Part shown: in pieces, positions 8,600-18,266 of the stretch
Layout of the letters: each line of letters begins with the position of its first letter
How positions within the stretch are numbered: position 1 is the first letter of the stretch
Source of the DNA: Aquamicrobium defluvii
Lineage (GTDB): Bacteria > Pseudomonadota > Alphaproteobacteria > Rhizobiales > Rhizobiaceae
DNA length: 64,000 bases
Direction of reading: 5' to 3'
Assembly: GCF_004363725.1 (NCBI RefSeq)
Contig: NZ_SNZF01000020.1
Span: forward strand, 1-64,000
The notes under the pieces: model-generated
Told to the model about the DNA's origin: nothing
Seen by the model: the letters and a program-made list of their open reading frames with translations, nothing else
Databases searched by the model: none
Program-made: the position numbers and the translations under genes

Positions 8600-10186
8600 T
8601 CACTCTTCGGTACCGGCCGGGGCGGCGCTGCCGCGCCTGACATTCCTGCGGACCATGCCGGCATCGGCGCCGCCGGTGGCGAAGGCGAGAACGAAATAGA
8701 CCAGCGCACCTGCCGCGCACAGCAGCGCCAGGGATCCCGTCTGTGCAAGCAGGGAAGCCGGGGGCGCGAGCCATGGCGACAGCCACACCGCCCCGCCATA
8801 CAGCGCGGCGCCCATCAATGCCGAGGACAGCACGAGGCGGGGGATGCGCCTCATCAGCGGCGCATCATGCCCCCAGTGACCGCGCCGGATCAGCACGACG
8901 AGCAGCATCAGGGCGTTGGCCCATCCTGCGACGACCGAGGCCACGGCAATGCCCGGCGCGCCCATGCGCGGGAACAGGGTCAGGGCGATGGTGATGTTGA
9001 TCGCCACCGAGATGGCGGCGAACACCATCGGCGTCTTCGTATCCTCGCGGGCGAAATAGCCCGGCGTGAACGCCTTGATGAGCACGAAGGCAGGCAACCC
9101 AAGGCCGAATACGGCAAGGATCGACGACACGAGCACCGTGTCGTCGGAGGTGAAAGCGCCGCGTTCGTACAGCACCCGCACGATCGGCTCGGAGATGACC
9201 AGCAGCGCAGCCGTGGCCGGCAGGGTCAGGAACAGCACGAATTCGACGGAGCGGTTCTGGAGGCTTGCGGCCTCGCCATCGTTGCCGGCCTTGAGCGCCC
9301 GCGCCAGTTCGGGCAGCAGAACGATGGCCACCGCGATCCCGACGACCCCGAGCGGAAGCTGGTAGAAGCGGTCCGCCTGCGCCAGCGCGGGCACGGCCTT
9401 GTCCTGCCCGGACGCGATGGCGGTGCCGATCAGCGTGTTGATCTGGGTGATGCCGCCGGTGATTGCCGCCGGCAGCGCCAGCCACAGCAGGCGCTTCACA
9501 TTGGGTGTCATGCGCGGCCGTCTGAAGCCGATGGAGATGCCCGCGCGCCGCGCCGCGATCCAGACGATGGCGAGTTGCACGACGCCCGCCGCCATGACGC
9601 CCCAGGCCATGGCGTAACCGACTTCAAGGCTGTCGGCGCCCGTATACCAGGCATGCCCCAGCACCGCGATGAGGATGACGTTGAGGAACACCGGAGCGAT
9701 CGCCGCCGCGAAATAGCGGCGCAGCGAATTCAGCATCCCTGCCATCATTGCCGCCAGAGACATGCACATGAGATAGGGAAACATGATGGTGGCGAGCGCG
9801 ACGGTCAGTTCGTACTTCTGCGGATCGCTGGCAAAGCCCGGCGCGATGATGGTGCGCACAAGAAGCGGCATGGCCAGTTCCATAAGTATCGTCAGCACCG
9901 TCAGCACCGAGAACAGCACGCCGAACACCTCCTCGGAGAAGCGGCGCGCCCCGTCTATGCCGTTGGCCTCGATTTCCTTGGCGAACAGCGGCACGAAGGC
10001 GCTGTTGAACGCACCCTCGGCGAACAGGCGGCGAAACGTGTTGGGAAACTGGAAAGCGGCGTAGAACGCACCCGCCACCGGGCCGGTGCCAAGCGCGGCC
10101 GCCATCAGCATTTCACGGGCAAAGCCCAGAATACGGCTCATCAAGGTGCCGGAGGCGACCGTCGCGAATTTCCTGACAAGACTCAA
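8600..10186 (-). CDS. murJ: lipid II flippase MurJ
   Basis: A 528-residue integral membrane protein of the MviN/MurJ family, which moves lipid II across the inner membrane for peptidoglycan synthesis. It has about 14 hydrophobic segments. The N-terminus MSLVRKFATVASGTLMSRILGFAREML is the family signature, and AFYAAFQFPNTFRRLFAEGAFNSAFVP follows, with the conserved Arg and Glu residues of the central cavity. Length is normal. The gene lies between glnD and trpS, all leftward. The 113-base gap to glnD contains no obvious strong promoter, so co-transcription is possible. Confidence 0.95.
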   Translation of the reverse strand: MSLVRKFATVASGTLMSRILGFAREMLMAAALGTGPVAGAFYAAFQFPNTFRRLFAEGAFNSAFVPLFAKEIEANGIDGARRFSEEVFGVLFSVLTVLTILMELAMPLLVRTIIAPGFASDPQKYELTVALATIMFPYLMCMSLAAMMAGMLNSLRRYFAAAIAPVFLNVILIAVLGHAWYTGADSLEVGYAMAWGVMAAGVVQLAIVWIAARRAGISIGFRRPRMTPNVKRLLWLALPAAITGGITQINTLIGTAIASGQDKAVPALAQADRFYQLPLGVVGIAVAIVLLPELARALKAGNDGEAASLQNRSVEFVLFLTLPATAALLVISEPIVRVLYERGAFTSDDTVLVSSILAVFGLGLPAFVLIKAFTPGYFAREDTKTPMVFAAISVAINITIALTLFPRMGAPGIAVASVVAGWANALMLLVVLIRRGHWGHDAPLMRRIPRLVLSSALMGAALYGGAVWLSPWLAPPASLLAQTGSLALLCAAGALVYFVLAFATGGADAGMVRRNVRRGSAAPAGTEE

Positions 10187-10299
10187 ATTATGCTCGCTTC
10201 CCTGTAACGCGTGTCGATGGGCCCCCTTCCGGGCAGGCAGGAGTGGGCAATACAGCCGGAAGCGCGCCCTGCGAAGGAACCTTCAACGCACCGCCTCGC

Positions 10300-13095
10300 C
10301 TATTCCGCCGCCGGGCGTGATTTGTAGAGCTGCTCCAGCCCGGTGCCTTTCAGCACTTCGACCAGCCGCCTGGAAATGGCTGCGATGCGGGCCGGGCTCT
10401 CCACCTTCTGCCCTGTCAGGTCGGTGACGTAGAAGGTGTCGATCACCTTTTCGCCGAAGGTGGTGATGTGGGCCGAGGCAATGTCGAGCGACAGGTCGGA
10501 CAGCGCGCCGGTTATTTCCGACAACAGGCCGGGACGGTCCAGCCCCTTCACCTCTATCACCGAAAACCGGTGGGACAGGGTGTTGCGTATCTCGGCCCGG
10601 GGCGTGATGCTGAATGCCCTGGCGCCGCGCTTCGCCTTGCTGCGCCTTGCGATCACCTCCGGCAGCCAGCTGCGCCCCGACAGCACATCCTCGATCAGCT
10701 TGCCGACGCGCTCGGCGCGCCGCCGTTCGTCCTCGTCGAGGTCGAACTCCCGGCTGATCAATATGGTGTCGAGCGCGCGGCCATCCGCGGTGGTGAATAT
10801 CTGCGCATCGACGATGTTCGCGCCGGCCGCCGCGCATGCGCCGGCGATCACCGACAGCAGCCGGGGGTGGTCCTGCGCCAGCACGGTGATCTCGGTCACC
10901 GCCTCGAACTCGTGGGTGCGCACCATGGTGTCGAGCTTGCGGCCGGCGGCGTCCGCGTCGCGCACGAACTGCGCATGGCGAAGCTGATCGGCAAGATCGA
11001 CGGTGAGCAGGTAGTTCGGGTAGAGCAGGCCGACATAGGCGGCGCGCGCCTCTTGCGGCCAGCCGGCCAATGCCGCCGTCAGATCGGCGCGCGCTTCGGC
11101 CGTGCGCTGCGAACGCGACATTTCCGAGAACCCCCCGGTCAGAAGCAGTTCGGTCTCGTAGTAAAGGGTGCGCAGGAGCTGCCCCTTCCAGCCGTTCCAC
11201 ACGCCGGGGCCGACGCCGCGAATGTCGCAGACGGTGAGGATGAGGAGCAGCTTCAGCCGCTCCACCGACTGCACCGCCGCCGCGAAATCCTCGATGGTCT
11301 TGCGGTCGTTGAGGTCGCGGGTCTGCGCGGTCATCGACATCAGGAGATGGTTCTCGATCAGCCAGGCGACGGTTTCCGTGTCGGCCGACGACAGGCCCAG
11401 TTGCGGGCATATGCGGCGCGCGATCCGCGCACCGGCCGTGGAATGATCTTCCGGGCGGCCCTTGGCTATGTCGTGCAGCAGCACCGCCACATAGAGCGCG
11501 TCGCGGCTCTTCTTCAGGCCCGGCATCAGCGAGTGCGAAAGGGGATGGGCCTTTTCCCCCTCTCCTCCCTCGATCTGCGCCAGCACGCCGACGCAGCGGA
11601 TGAGATGCTCATCCACCGTATAGTGGTGGTACATGTTGAACTGCATCATGGCGACGATCCTGCCGAAATCGGGAATCAGCTTGCCCAGCAGCCCGGCCTC
11701 GTTCATGCGCCTGAGATTGAGTTCGGCATAGCGGTCCGAGGTGAGGATATCGAGGAACAGCCGGTTGACCTCGCCATTGCGCCGCAACGCCTTGTCGACC
11801 AGCCACAGCGAACGCGTCACCAGCTTCAGCGCATCCGGATGGAACTCCAGCCCATGCCGGTCGGCAAACCAGAACAGCCGCACGAGATTGACCGGATCGC
11901 GCTCGAAAACCTTGTCGTCGGCCACATTGAGGCGGTGGTTGTCGACGACGAACTCGCCGGTGCCGGCAAGCTTGCGCCGGCGCCGGGTGAATCCCGTGAA
12001 CAGGCCGGCCATGCCCGGAACCTGCTTGGCCTGCTCCTCCTCAAGCCCGGCGCAGAAGATGCGCGTCAGATCGCCGACATCCTTGGCGATCAGGAAATAG
12101 TGCTTCATGAAGCGCTCTACAGCCGACAGGCCGGGATGGCTGGTGTAGCCAAGACGCTCGGCGATATCGCGCTGGATGTCGAAATAAAGCCGCTCCTCTG
12201 CCTTGCCGGTAAGGAAGTGCATGTGGCAACGCACCGCCCAGAGGAAATCCTCGGACTTCAGGAACAGCCTGTATTCGCCTTGCGTGAACACGCCCTTGCC
12301 GACCAGATCGGCGCCATTGCGCACACGATAGAAATATTTCCCGATCCAGAACAGCGTGTGCAGGTCGCGCAGGCCACCCTTGCCGTCCTTGACGTTGGGT
12401 TCGACCAGATAGCGGCTCTCTCCCGCCTTGGCATGGCGCACGTCGCGTTCGGCAAGCTTGGCCTGAGCGAACTCAGCGCCGGTCGTCGCAACGACCTCGC
12501 GGTCGAAGCGTTCCACCAGTTCACGGCTGAGCGCTTCGTCTCCGCAAAGAAAACGGCTCTCAAGCAGCGCCGTGCGGATCGTCATGTCGGCGAATGAGAG
12601 GCGGATGCATTCGTCGATATTGCGGGTGGCATGGCCGACCTTCAGCCCCATGTCCCACAGCATGTAGAGCATGTATTCGGCGATCTGCTCGCTCCACGGC
12701 GTCTGCTTGTAGGGCAGCAGGAACAGGAGATCGATGTCGGAGCCGGGCGCCAGCGTGCCGCGGCCATAGCCGCCCACCGCGATCACCGCCATGCGCTCGG
12801 CGGTCGAGGGATTGTCGGCCGGATAGACGCGGGTGGCCGTGAATTCGTGGAGCACCCGCACGATCTCGTCCATGACATGGGAGAGCCGTCGCGCGCAGGC
12901 CGCCCCGCCGCCGTCCTGACGCAGCATCTCTTCTGCGATGCGCAGACCCTCCTTGCGCTGTCGCTTGAGCAGGGCCAGCACCGCATTGCGGGTGCCGAAG
13001 GAGCTTGCAGCATCCTTTTCGGCCAGAGCCGACAGCTCGCCGCGCAGTGCTGCGCCGTCTATGAGTTCGTCCAGCCTGAGCGCGATCCTTGCCAT
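10300..13095 (-). CDS. glnD: PII uridylyltransferase/uridylyl-removing enzyme GlnD
   Basis: A 931-residue bifunctional nitrogen sensor that uridylylates PII proteins when glutamine is low and removes UMP when it is high. The nucleotidyltransferase motif is [17 protein letters not shown] (about residues 110-126). The HD hydrolase motif is [14 protein letters not shown] (about residue 550), and two C-terminal ACT domains (about 725-800 and 840-915) bind glutamine. All key residues look intact, and the length matches rhizobial GlnD. The start [13 protein letters not shown] is the only one that keeps the full N-terminus. It is divergent from the copper ATPase gene and shares a 161-base intergenic region with it. 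Confidence 0.96.
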   Translation of the reverse strand: MARIALRLDELIDGAALRGELSALAEKDAASSFGTRNAVLALLKRQRKEGLRIAEEMLRQDGGGAACARRLSHVMDEIVRVLHEFTATRVYPADNPSTAERMAVIAVGGYGRGTLAPGSDIDLLFLLPYKQTPWSEQIAEYMLYMLWDMGLKVGHATRNIDECIRLSFADMTIRTALLESRFLCGDEALSRELVERFDREVVATTGAEFAQAKLAERDVRHAKAGESRYLVEPNVKDGKGGLRDLHTLFWIGKYFYRVRNGADLVGKGVFTQGEYRLFLKSEDFLWAVRCHMHFLTGKAEERLYFDIQRDIAERLGYTSHPGLSAVERFMKHYFLIAKDVGDLTRIFCAGLEEEQAKQVPGMAGLFTGFTRRRRKLAGTGEFVVDNHRLNVADDKVFERDPVNLVRLFWFADRHGLEFHPDALKLVTRSLWLVDKALRRNGEVNRLFLDILTSDRYAELNLRRMNEAGLLGKLIPDFGRIVAMMQFNMYHHYTVDEHLIRCVGVLAQIEGGEGEKAHPLSHSLMPGLKKSRDALYVAVLLHDIAKGRPEDHSTAGARIARRICPQLGLSSADTETVAWLIENHLLMSMTAQTRDLNDRKTIEDFAAAVQSVERLKLLLILTVCDIRGVGPGVWNGWKGQLLRTLYYETELLLTGGFSEMSRSQRTAEARADLTAALAGWPQEARAAYVGLLYPNYLLTVDLADQLRHAQFVRDADAAGRKLDTMVRTHEFEAVTEITVLAQDHPRLLSVIAGACAAAGANIVDAQIFTTADGRALDTILISREFDLDEDERRRAERVGKLIEDVLSGRSWLPEVIARRSKAKRGARAFSITPRAEIRNTLSHRFSVIEVKGLDRPGLLSEITGALSDLSLDIASAHITTFGEKVIDTFYVTDLTGQKVESPARIAAISRRLVEVLKGTGLEQLYKSRPAAE

Positions 13096-13198
13096 GCGTG
13101 CCGGCTATCCTTCAGCTTGCAGAGAAGCGTCCTATATCCTGTTTCGCGCTGCAACGGTACGATTTTGCCCGCAACGGTCCGGCACCGGCATATCCCTC

Positions 13199-13229
13199 TT
13201 GACCTTCCAGTGACTGGAACCCCTATCTC
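13199..13229 (+). promoter_or_regulatory. CueR-type promoter/operator upstream of the copper ATPase
   Basis: A -35 element TTGACC (13199-13204) and a -10 element TATCTC (13224-13229) are 19 bases apart, the over-long spacing typical of MerR-family activated promoters. The spacer carries a perfect dyad, TTCCAG-TGA-CTGGAA (13205-13219). Written as half-sites it reads ACCTTCC-N7-GGAACCC, close to known CueR boxes. The matching regulator is the cueR gene at 4751-5152. Confidence 0.85.
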
Positions 13230-13256
13230 GGGCAAAAGCAGTTGAAAGAGGTTGTC

Positions 13257-15785
13257 ATGGCACATTCCGACCACCCGCACGATCACGGCAAGCAACACCA
13301 TCCCGGACATGGGAGCGGCTCCTGCTGTTCGGGTGCGGCTGCGGCAAAAGCCGGAACCGTGGTTCGCGATCCGGTCTGCGGCATGACGGTCGATCCCGAG
13401 GCCGGCAAGCCGAGCCTCGTCCACGAAGGACACACCTATCACTTCTGCTGTGAAAGCTGCCGCACAAAATTCGCGGCTGACCCGGACGCCTACATCACCG
13501 CCAAAGACCCTGTCTGCGGCATGAAGGTGGACCGTGCCGGCGCCCGCCATTTCCTGCGCCATCAGGGCAAGAAGCATTATTTCTGCTCGGCGCGCTGCCT
13601 GGAAAAATTCGAGACCGAGCCCGAAAAATACCTCGGCGACCGTCCGGCGCCCGAGCCGATGCCGGCCGGCACGCAGTATACCTGCCCGATGCACCCCGAA
13701 ATCGTGCAGGACGGTCCCGGCGACTGCCCGCTTTGCGGCATGGCGCTGGAGCCGATGGGGGTGCCGACCGGCGACGAAGGCCCGAACCCCGAGCTGGTCG
13801 ATTTCACCCGCCGCTTCTGGGTCAGCGTCACGCTGGCGCTGCCGCTGGTGGTCATCTCCATGGGGCCGATGGTCGGGCTTCCGGTGCGAGACTGGCTGGG
13901 CGAACGGGTGGCCGTGTGGACCGAGTTCGCGCTGGCCACGCCGGTGGTGCTGTGGGCGGCGTTCCCCTTTTTCAAGCGCGGCTGGGCCTCGATCCTCAAC
14001 CGCAGCCCCAACATGTGGACGCTGATCTCCATCGGCGTGGCGGCGGCCTATATCTACAGCGTCGTGGCGACGCTGTTCCCCGACCTGTTCCCGCACGAGG
14101 TGCGCGGCCACGGCGATTCGGTGCCGGTCTATTTCGAGGCGTCCGCCGTCATCATCGCGCTGGTCTTCCTCGGTCAGGTGCTTGAACTGAAGGCGCGCGA
14201 GAAGACCGGCTCGGCCATCCGCGCCCTGCTCGACCTCGCGCCCAAGACCGCGCGGCTGATCGGCGCGGACGGTTCGGAGCGCGACGTGCCGCTGGCCGAG
14301 GTCAGGGCCGGCGAGCGGCTGCGTATCCGCCCCGGCGAATCGGTGCCGGTCGACGGCACCGTCGAGCAGGGCCGCTCGACCATCGACGAATCGATGATCA
14401 CCGGCGAGCCCATCCCGGTCGAGAAGGGCGAGGGCGACAGCCTGATCGGCGGCACGCTGAACCGCAACGGCACGCTGGTCATGCGGGCCGAGAAGGTGGG
14501 CTCCGAAACCACCCTGTCGCGCATCGTGGAACTGGTCGCCAAGGCGCAGCGCAGCCGCGCTCCGATCCAGAGCCTTGCCGACCGCGTGTCGGCGTGGTTC
14601 GTGCCGACCGTGGTGCTGGTCGCCATCCTCGCCTTCATCGGCTGGATGACGTTCGGGCCCGAGCCGCGCCTCGTCTACGCCATCGTCTCGGCGGTGTCGG
14701 TGCTGATCATCGCCTGTCCATGTGCGCTCGGTCTGGCGACGCCGATGTCGATCATGACCGCCACCGGGCGCGGCGCGCAGGCCGGCGTGCTGATCCGCGA
14801 GGCGGCAGCACTCGAGCGGCTGGCCGCTGTCGACACGCTGATCGTCGACAAGACCGGAACGCTGACCGAAGGCCGGCCGGAACTCACCGATGTCCGCGCC
14901 GAGGACGGCTTCGAGGAGAACGAGGTGCTGGCGCTGGCAGCGGCCATAGAGCAGGGCTCCGAGCATCCGCTGGCCGAGGCCATCGTCGCCGGCGCCAGGG
15001 CGCGTGGGCTCACCCTCCCGGCTGCCGGCGATTTCGAGGCGGTCAACGGCAAGGGCGTTTCCGGCACGGCCGACGGGCGCAGGCTGGTGCTCGGCAATGC
15101 GCTGTTCATGCAGGAGCACGGCATCGACGCAACGCTCATCTCTCAGCATGCCGATGCGCTGCGCGAGAACGGGCGCTCGGCCATCCTCGTCGCCATCGAC
15201 GGCAAGCCTGCGGGCGTGGTGGCGGTGTCCGACCCGATCAAGCCGACCGCGTCGGAGGCGCTGCGCGAGCTGACGCGTTCGGGCATGCGCATCGTCATGG
15301 CGACCGGCGACAACGAGCGCACCGCCAGGGCCATTGCCGCCAGCCTCGGCATCGAAGAGGTTCGCGCCGGCATGCTGCCGGAAGCCAAGGCCGATCTTGT
15401 CGCGGAGCTGAAGGGCAAGGGCGCGGTGGTGGCCATGGCCGGCGACGGCATCAACGATGCGCCCGCCCTTGCCGCCGCCGATGTCGGCATCGCCATGGGC
15501 ACCGGTGCCGATGTGGCGCTGGAAAGCGCCGGCATCACGCTGGTCAAGGGCGACCTCACCGGCATCGTGCGGGCGCGCCATCTGGCGCAGAAGACGCTGT
15601 CCAACATAAGGCAGAACCTGTTCTTCGCCTTCCTCTACAACGCACTCGGCGTGCCGGTGGCGGCCGGCGTGCTCTATCCGATCACCGGCACGCTGCTGTC
15701 GCCGATGCTGGCGGCGGCCGCCATGAGCCTGTCGTCGGTCTCGGTGATCGCCAACGCGCTCCGGCTGCGGGGGCTGAAGCTCTGA
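13257..15785 (+). CDS. copA: copper-exporting P1B-type ATPase with YHS domains (CopA-like)
   Basis: An 842-residue Cu(I) export ATPase of the inner membrane. Instead of classic CxxC HMA domains the N-terminus has a His-rich leader, two YHS domains (about residues 37-78 and 83-123, each starting DPVCGM) and a heavy-metal-binding motif [21 protein letters not shown] (given here only as a position, about 140-160). The core has [10 protein letters not shown] (actuator), the transmembrane CPC in [13 protein letters not shown] (about residue 487), DKTGTLTEG (phosphorylated Asp, about 531), SEHPLAEA (the HP motif) and GDGINDAP (about 728). It follows a CueR-type promoter and is transcribed with the DUF305 gene, so it is very probably copper-induced. 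Confidence 0.92.
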   Translation: MAHSDHPHDHGKQHHPGHGSGSCCSGAAAAKAGTVVRDPVCGMTVDPEAGKPSLVHEGHTYHFCCESCRTKFAADPDAYITAKDPVCGMKVDRAGARHFLRHQGKKHYFCSARCLEKFETEPEKYLGDRPAPEPMPAGTQYTCPMHPEIVQDGPGDCPLCGMALEPMGVPTGDEGPNPELVDFTRRFWVSVTLALPLVVISMGPMVGLPVRDWLGERVAVWTEFALATPVVLWAAFPFFKRGWASILNRSPNMWTLISIGVAAAYIYSVVATLFPDLFPHEVRGHGDSVPVYFEASAVIIALVFLGQVLELKAREKTGSAIRALLDLAPKTARLIGADGSERDVPLAEVRAGERLRIRPGESVPVDGTVEQGRSTIDESMITGEPIPVEKGEGDSLIGGTLNRNGTLVMRAEKVGSETTLSRIVELVAKAQRSRAPIQSLADRVSAWFVPTVVLVAILAFIGWMTFGPEPRLVYAIVSAVSVLIIACPCALGLATPMSIMTATGRGAQAGVLIREAAALERLAAVDTLIVDKTGTLTEGRPELTDVRAEDGFEENEVLALAAAIEQGSEHPLAEAIVAGARARGLTLPAAGDFEAVNGKGVSGTADGRRLVLGNALFMQEHGIDATLISQHADALRENGRSAILVAIDGKPAGVVAVSDPIKPTASEALRELTRSGMRIVMATGDNERTARAIAASLGIEEVRAGMLPEAKADLVAELKGKGAVVAMAGDGINDAPALAAADVGIAMGTGADVALESAGITLVKGDLTGIVRARHLAQKTLSNIRQNLFFAFLYNALGVPVAAGVLYPITGTLLSPMLAAAAMSLSSVSVIANALRLRGLKL

Positions 15786-15819
15786 AATCCCGGCAGGAGG
15801 CCCACACAGGAGAACCATT

Positions 15820-16206
15820 ATGATATGCAGGAAAATGAAGATCGCCGCTGTGGCCGCCGCTCTCGCCGTCGGGCTCGGCTGCTACCAGATCGCCTCGGCG
15901 CAGGACGACCACGCCGGCCATGGCGCGGCGGCGGCGAGCGCCGAAAGCGCTTCCGTAGCCGGCTACAAGGCGGCCATGGACAAGATGCATGCCGACATGG
16001 CGGCAATGGACTACAGCGGCGACGCCGATGTCGATTTCGCGCGCGGCATGATCCCCCACCATCAGGCCGCCATCGACATGGCCAGGGTGCTGCTGGAGCA
16101 CGGCAAGGACCCGGAGATGCGCAAGCTGGCCGGGGAGGTCATCGCCGCGCAGGAAGCCGAGATCAGGCAGATGCAGGAGTGGCTTCAGGCGCATCCGGTG
16201 CAATAA
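15820..16206 (+). CDS. DUF305 (CopM-like) periplasmic protein
   Basis: A 128-residue protein with an N-terminal signal peptide (about residues 1-27, ending ASAQ) and a DUF305 domain. Metal-ligand candidates are the Met/His-rich segments [19 protein letters not shown] and [14 protein letters not shown]; the last is the family signature. DUF305 proteins such as CopM are periplasmic copper binders, and the position 34 bases behind the copper ATPase supports that role here. A good ribosome binding site, AGGAGA, precedes ATG 15820. An alternative ATG at 15835 would give a more typical signal peptide and cannot be ruled out. Confidence 0.85.
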   Translation: MICRKMKIAAVAAALAVGLGCYQIASAQDDHAGHGAAAASAESASVAGYKAAMDKMHADMAAMDYSGDADVDFARGMIPHHQAAIDMARVLLEHGKDPEMRKLAGEVIAAQEAEIRQMQEWLQAHPVQ

Positions 16207-16276
16207 GCGCCGCGCAATTGCCTCGCATCGTCATCCGCGCCATCATGGTGCCGATTCCATGAGCCGGAGACCGCCG

Positions 16277-17110
16277 ATGCCGATCAGGACCACTGCCCTG
16301 CCGTGCGGAGAGGCCGTGCCCGTCTTCGGGCTCGGCACCTGGACGATGGGCGAGCGCGGGGGCAGCTTCGCCGACGAGACGGCGGCGCTGCGGCTCGGCC
16401 TCGATCTCGGGGCGACGCTGATCGACACGGCTGAAATGTATGCCGATGCCGAACTGGTGGTGGGCGAGGCGATAAAGGGACGCCGCGACGGTCTGTTCAT
16501 CGTCTCCAAGGTGCTGCCCTCCAACGCCTCGCGCACCGGCACAGTGGCCGCCTGCGAGCGCAGCCTGAAGCGGCTCGGCACCGACCGGATCGACCTCTAC
16601 CTGCTGCACTGGCGCGGCGGCGTGCCGCTTGCCGAGACGGTCGAAGCCTTCGAGGCGCTGAAGGCAGCCGGCAAGATCCGCCACTGGGGCGTCTCCAACT
16701 TCGACACCGGCGACATGCAGGAGCTGTCCGCGCTGCCTGCCGGCAGGAACTGCCAGAGCAATCAGGTGCTCTATAATCTCTCGCGGCGCGGTATCGAGTT
16801 CGATCTGTTGCCGTGGAGCCGCGAGCGCTCCATGCCCGTCATGGCCTATTCGCCCATCGAGCAGGGCGCACTGGCGCAGGACAGCGCCATCGGGACCGTC
16901 GCCGCCCGCCATGGAGCGACTCCCGCGCAGATCGCGCTGGCATGGGTGATGCGGGAGGACGGCGTCATCGCCATTCCCAAGGCGGTGCGGCCACAGCATG
17001 TGCGCCAGAACATCGCCGCCGCGGAGATTTCGCTGACACAGGACGATCTCGCGGCACTCGACCGCGACTTCGCGCCGCCCGCGCGCAAGCGGCCCCTGGA
17101 GATGATCTGA
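16277..17110 (+). CDS. aldo/keto reductase
   Basis: A 277-residue NAD(P)H-dependent oxidoreductase with the TIM-barrel AKR fold. The catalytic tetrad is visible: Asp in [11 protein letters not shown], Tyr in the same motif, Lys in FIVSKVLP and His in YLLHWRGG. The NADP-binding end has [14 protein letters not shown]. It resembles the YeaE/MPH1-like AKRs of proteobacteria that act on aldehydes such as methylglyoxal; the natural substrate is unknown. ATG 16277 is chosen because GGAGA lies six bases before it. An in-frame ATG at 16259 lacks a binding site. It is convergent with the formate dehydrogenase operon. Confidence 0.88.
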   Translation: MPIRTTALPCGEAVPVFGLGTWTMGERGGSFADETAALRLGLDLGATLIDTAEMYADAELVVGEAIKGRRDGLFIVSKVLPSNASRTGTVAACERSLKRLGTDRIDLYLLHWRGGVPLAETVEAFEALKAAGKIRHWGVSNFDTGDMQELSALPAGRNCQSNQVLYNLSRRGIEFDLLPWSRERSMPVMAYSPIEQGALAQDSAIGTVAARHGATPAQIALAWVMREDGVIAIPKAVRPQHVRQNIAAAEISLTQDDLAALDRDFAPPARKRPLEMI

Positions 17111-17122
17111 CCGGTCCGCCCC

Positions 17123-17359
17123 TCAGCCCGGAACCGTCTCTGCCGGTGGCGGCGGGCGCACCTGAGTGGCCGCCTCGACGACGAGGGTGTCGAACCCGGC
17201 ATGACCCGCCTCGATCATCTCGAAGAACTGACTGCGCATGCGCGGCTCCCAGAACCTGTTGATGTGCTCGGCAACGCCGGCGACGCCCTCGTCATGCGGC
17301 TTGGAGCGGAAGAATTTTGCGATCTGGTTGGCCTGGTAGACGAGCTTGTCAGGCGACAT
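17123..17359 (-). CDS. fdsD: formate dehydrogenase delta subunit FdsD
   Basis: A 78-residue soluble protein matching FdsD. The pattern MSPDKLVYQANQIAKFF followed by HINRFWEPRMR is characteristic. FdsD is the small accessory subunit of NAD-dependent molybdenum formate dehydrogenases and is thought to help cofactor insertion or complex assembly. The ATG at 17359 has a GGAGG site eight bases upstream. It overlaps the 3' end of fdhD by 11 bases and closes the fds operon. The C-terminus is Pro-rich (RPPPPAETVPG). Confidence 0.9.
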   Translation of the reverse strand: MSPDKLVYQANQIAKFFRSKPHDEGVAGVAEHINRFWEPRMRSQFFEMIEAGHAGFDTLVVEAATQVRPPPPAETVPG

Positions 17360-18239
17360 GCCTGGCACCTCCGGATACGACGCGATGGGAATGGGTGAAA
17401 ATGTCGAAATCGTCGCCGCGCACCAGCGCCACCAGCGTCACCCCGGCGGCTTGTGCCGTGCGGATGGCAAGCGCCGTCGGCGCCGAAACGGCGATGATGA
17501 AGGGCGAACCTATGGAAGCGGTCTTCTGCACCATCTCCACCGACACACGCGAGGTGACGACGACCGCGCCGGCAGCGCCTGCCGTTCCCGCCCGCGACAG
17601 CGCGCCGGCCAGCTTGTCCAGCGCGTTGTGACGGCCGACATCCTCGCGTGCCGCGACGACGCCCTGGCCCGGCACATAGAAGCCGGCCGCATGCACCGCG
17701 CCGGTCTGGCGATGCAGAGGCTGGAGCCCGGAAAGAAGCCGCACCGAACGGGTGATATCGTCAGGCGTCAGGTTCACCTTCGATGCGCCGACGATAGCCA
17801 CGCTGCGCATCGCCTCCTCGATCGACTCGATGCCGCACAAGCCGCAGCCCACCGGGCCGGCAAGCCTGCGCCGCCGGGCCTCGAAGCGCCTGTTGGCGGC
17901 GTCGTGCAAGCGAATCTGGATGTCGATGCCGGCTCCGAGGTCCTGTACCTCGACCGCGTCTATTTCCCCGGCTGAGGCGACGATGCCCTCGGTGATGGAG
18001 AAACCGAGGGCGAAATCCTCGAAATCCGCCGGGGAGGCCATCATCACCGCATGGGTGGTGCCGCTGTAGGAAAGGGCGATCGGCGTCTCCTCCGGCACCA
18101 TGCGGTCGGCGGCCGAAACGCCATCGGGCCGATGCGTGATGCGCCTTATGGCCGTCACAACGGAGCGCGACGCGCCTTCGGCGGCATCGGAGGAACAGGC
18201 GGCGGAAAGCGTTGCGTCAGGACGGATCATGATGTCCAT
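17349..18239 (-). CDS. fdhD: sulfurtransferase FdhD for formate dehydrogenase
   Basis: A protein of about 296 residues. FdhD moves sulfur from the IscS-type desulfurase to the molybdenum bis-MGD cofactor of formate dehydrogenase. The essential Cys pair is in GPVGCGLCGIESIEE (about residues 128-131), and the bis-MGD binding side shows AAREDVGRHNALDKL. The start is uncertain: ATGs at 18266, 18242, 18239 and 18230 are in frame and none has a clear binding site. It lies directly after fdsA and overlaps fdsD, so it is made with its client enzyme. Confidence 0.92.
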   Translation of the reverse strand: MDIMIRPDATLSAACSSDAAEGASRSVVTAIRRITHRPDGVSAADRMVPEETPIALSYSGTTHAVMMASPADFEDFALGFSITEGIVASAGEIDAVEVQDLGAGIDIQIRLHDAANRRFEARRRRLAGPVGCGLCGIESIEEAMRSVAIVGASKVNLTPDDITRSVRLLSGLQPLHRQTGAVHAAGFYVPGQGVVAAREDVGRHNALDKLAGALSRAGTAGAAGAVVVTSRVSVEMVQKTASIGSPFIIAVSAPTALAIRTAQAAGVTLVALVRGDDFDIFTHSHRVVSGGARHVA

Positions 18240-18266
18240 CATAGCATCAGCCGCCGCCCCGCGCAC

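Noticed and set aside
10468..12597. Open frame of about 700 codons opposite glnD
   Set aside because: No recognisable domain; glnD on the other strand is intact.
13059..15818. Open frame of about 900 codons opposite copA
   Set aside because: Antisense artefact of high GC; copA has all ATPase motifs.
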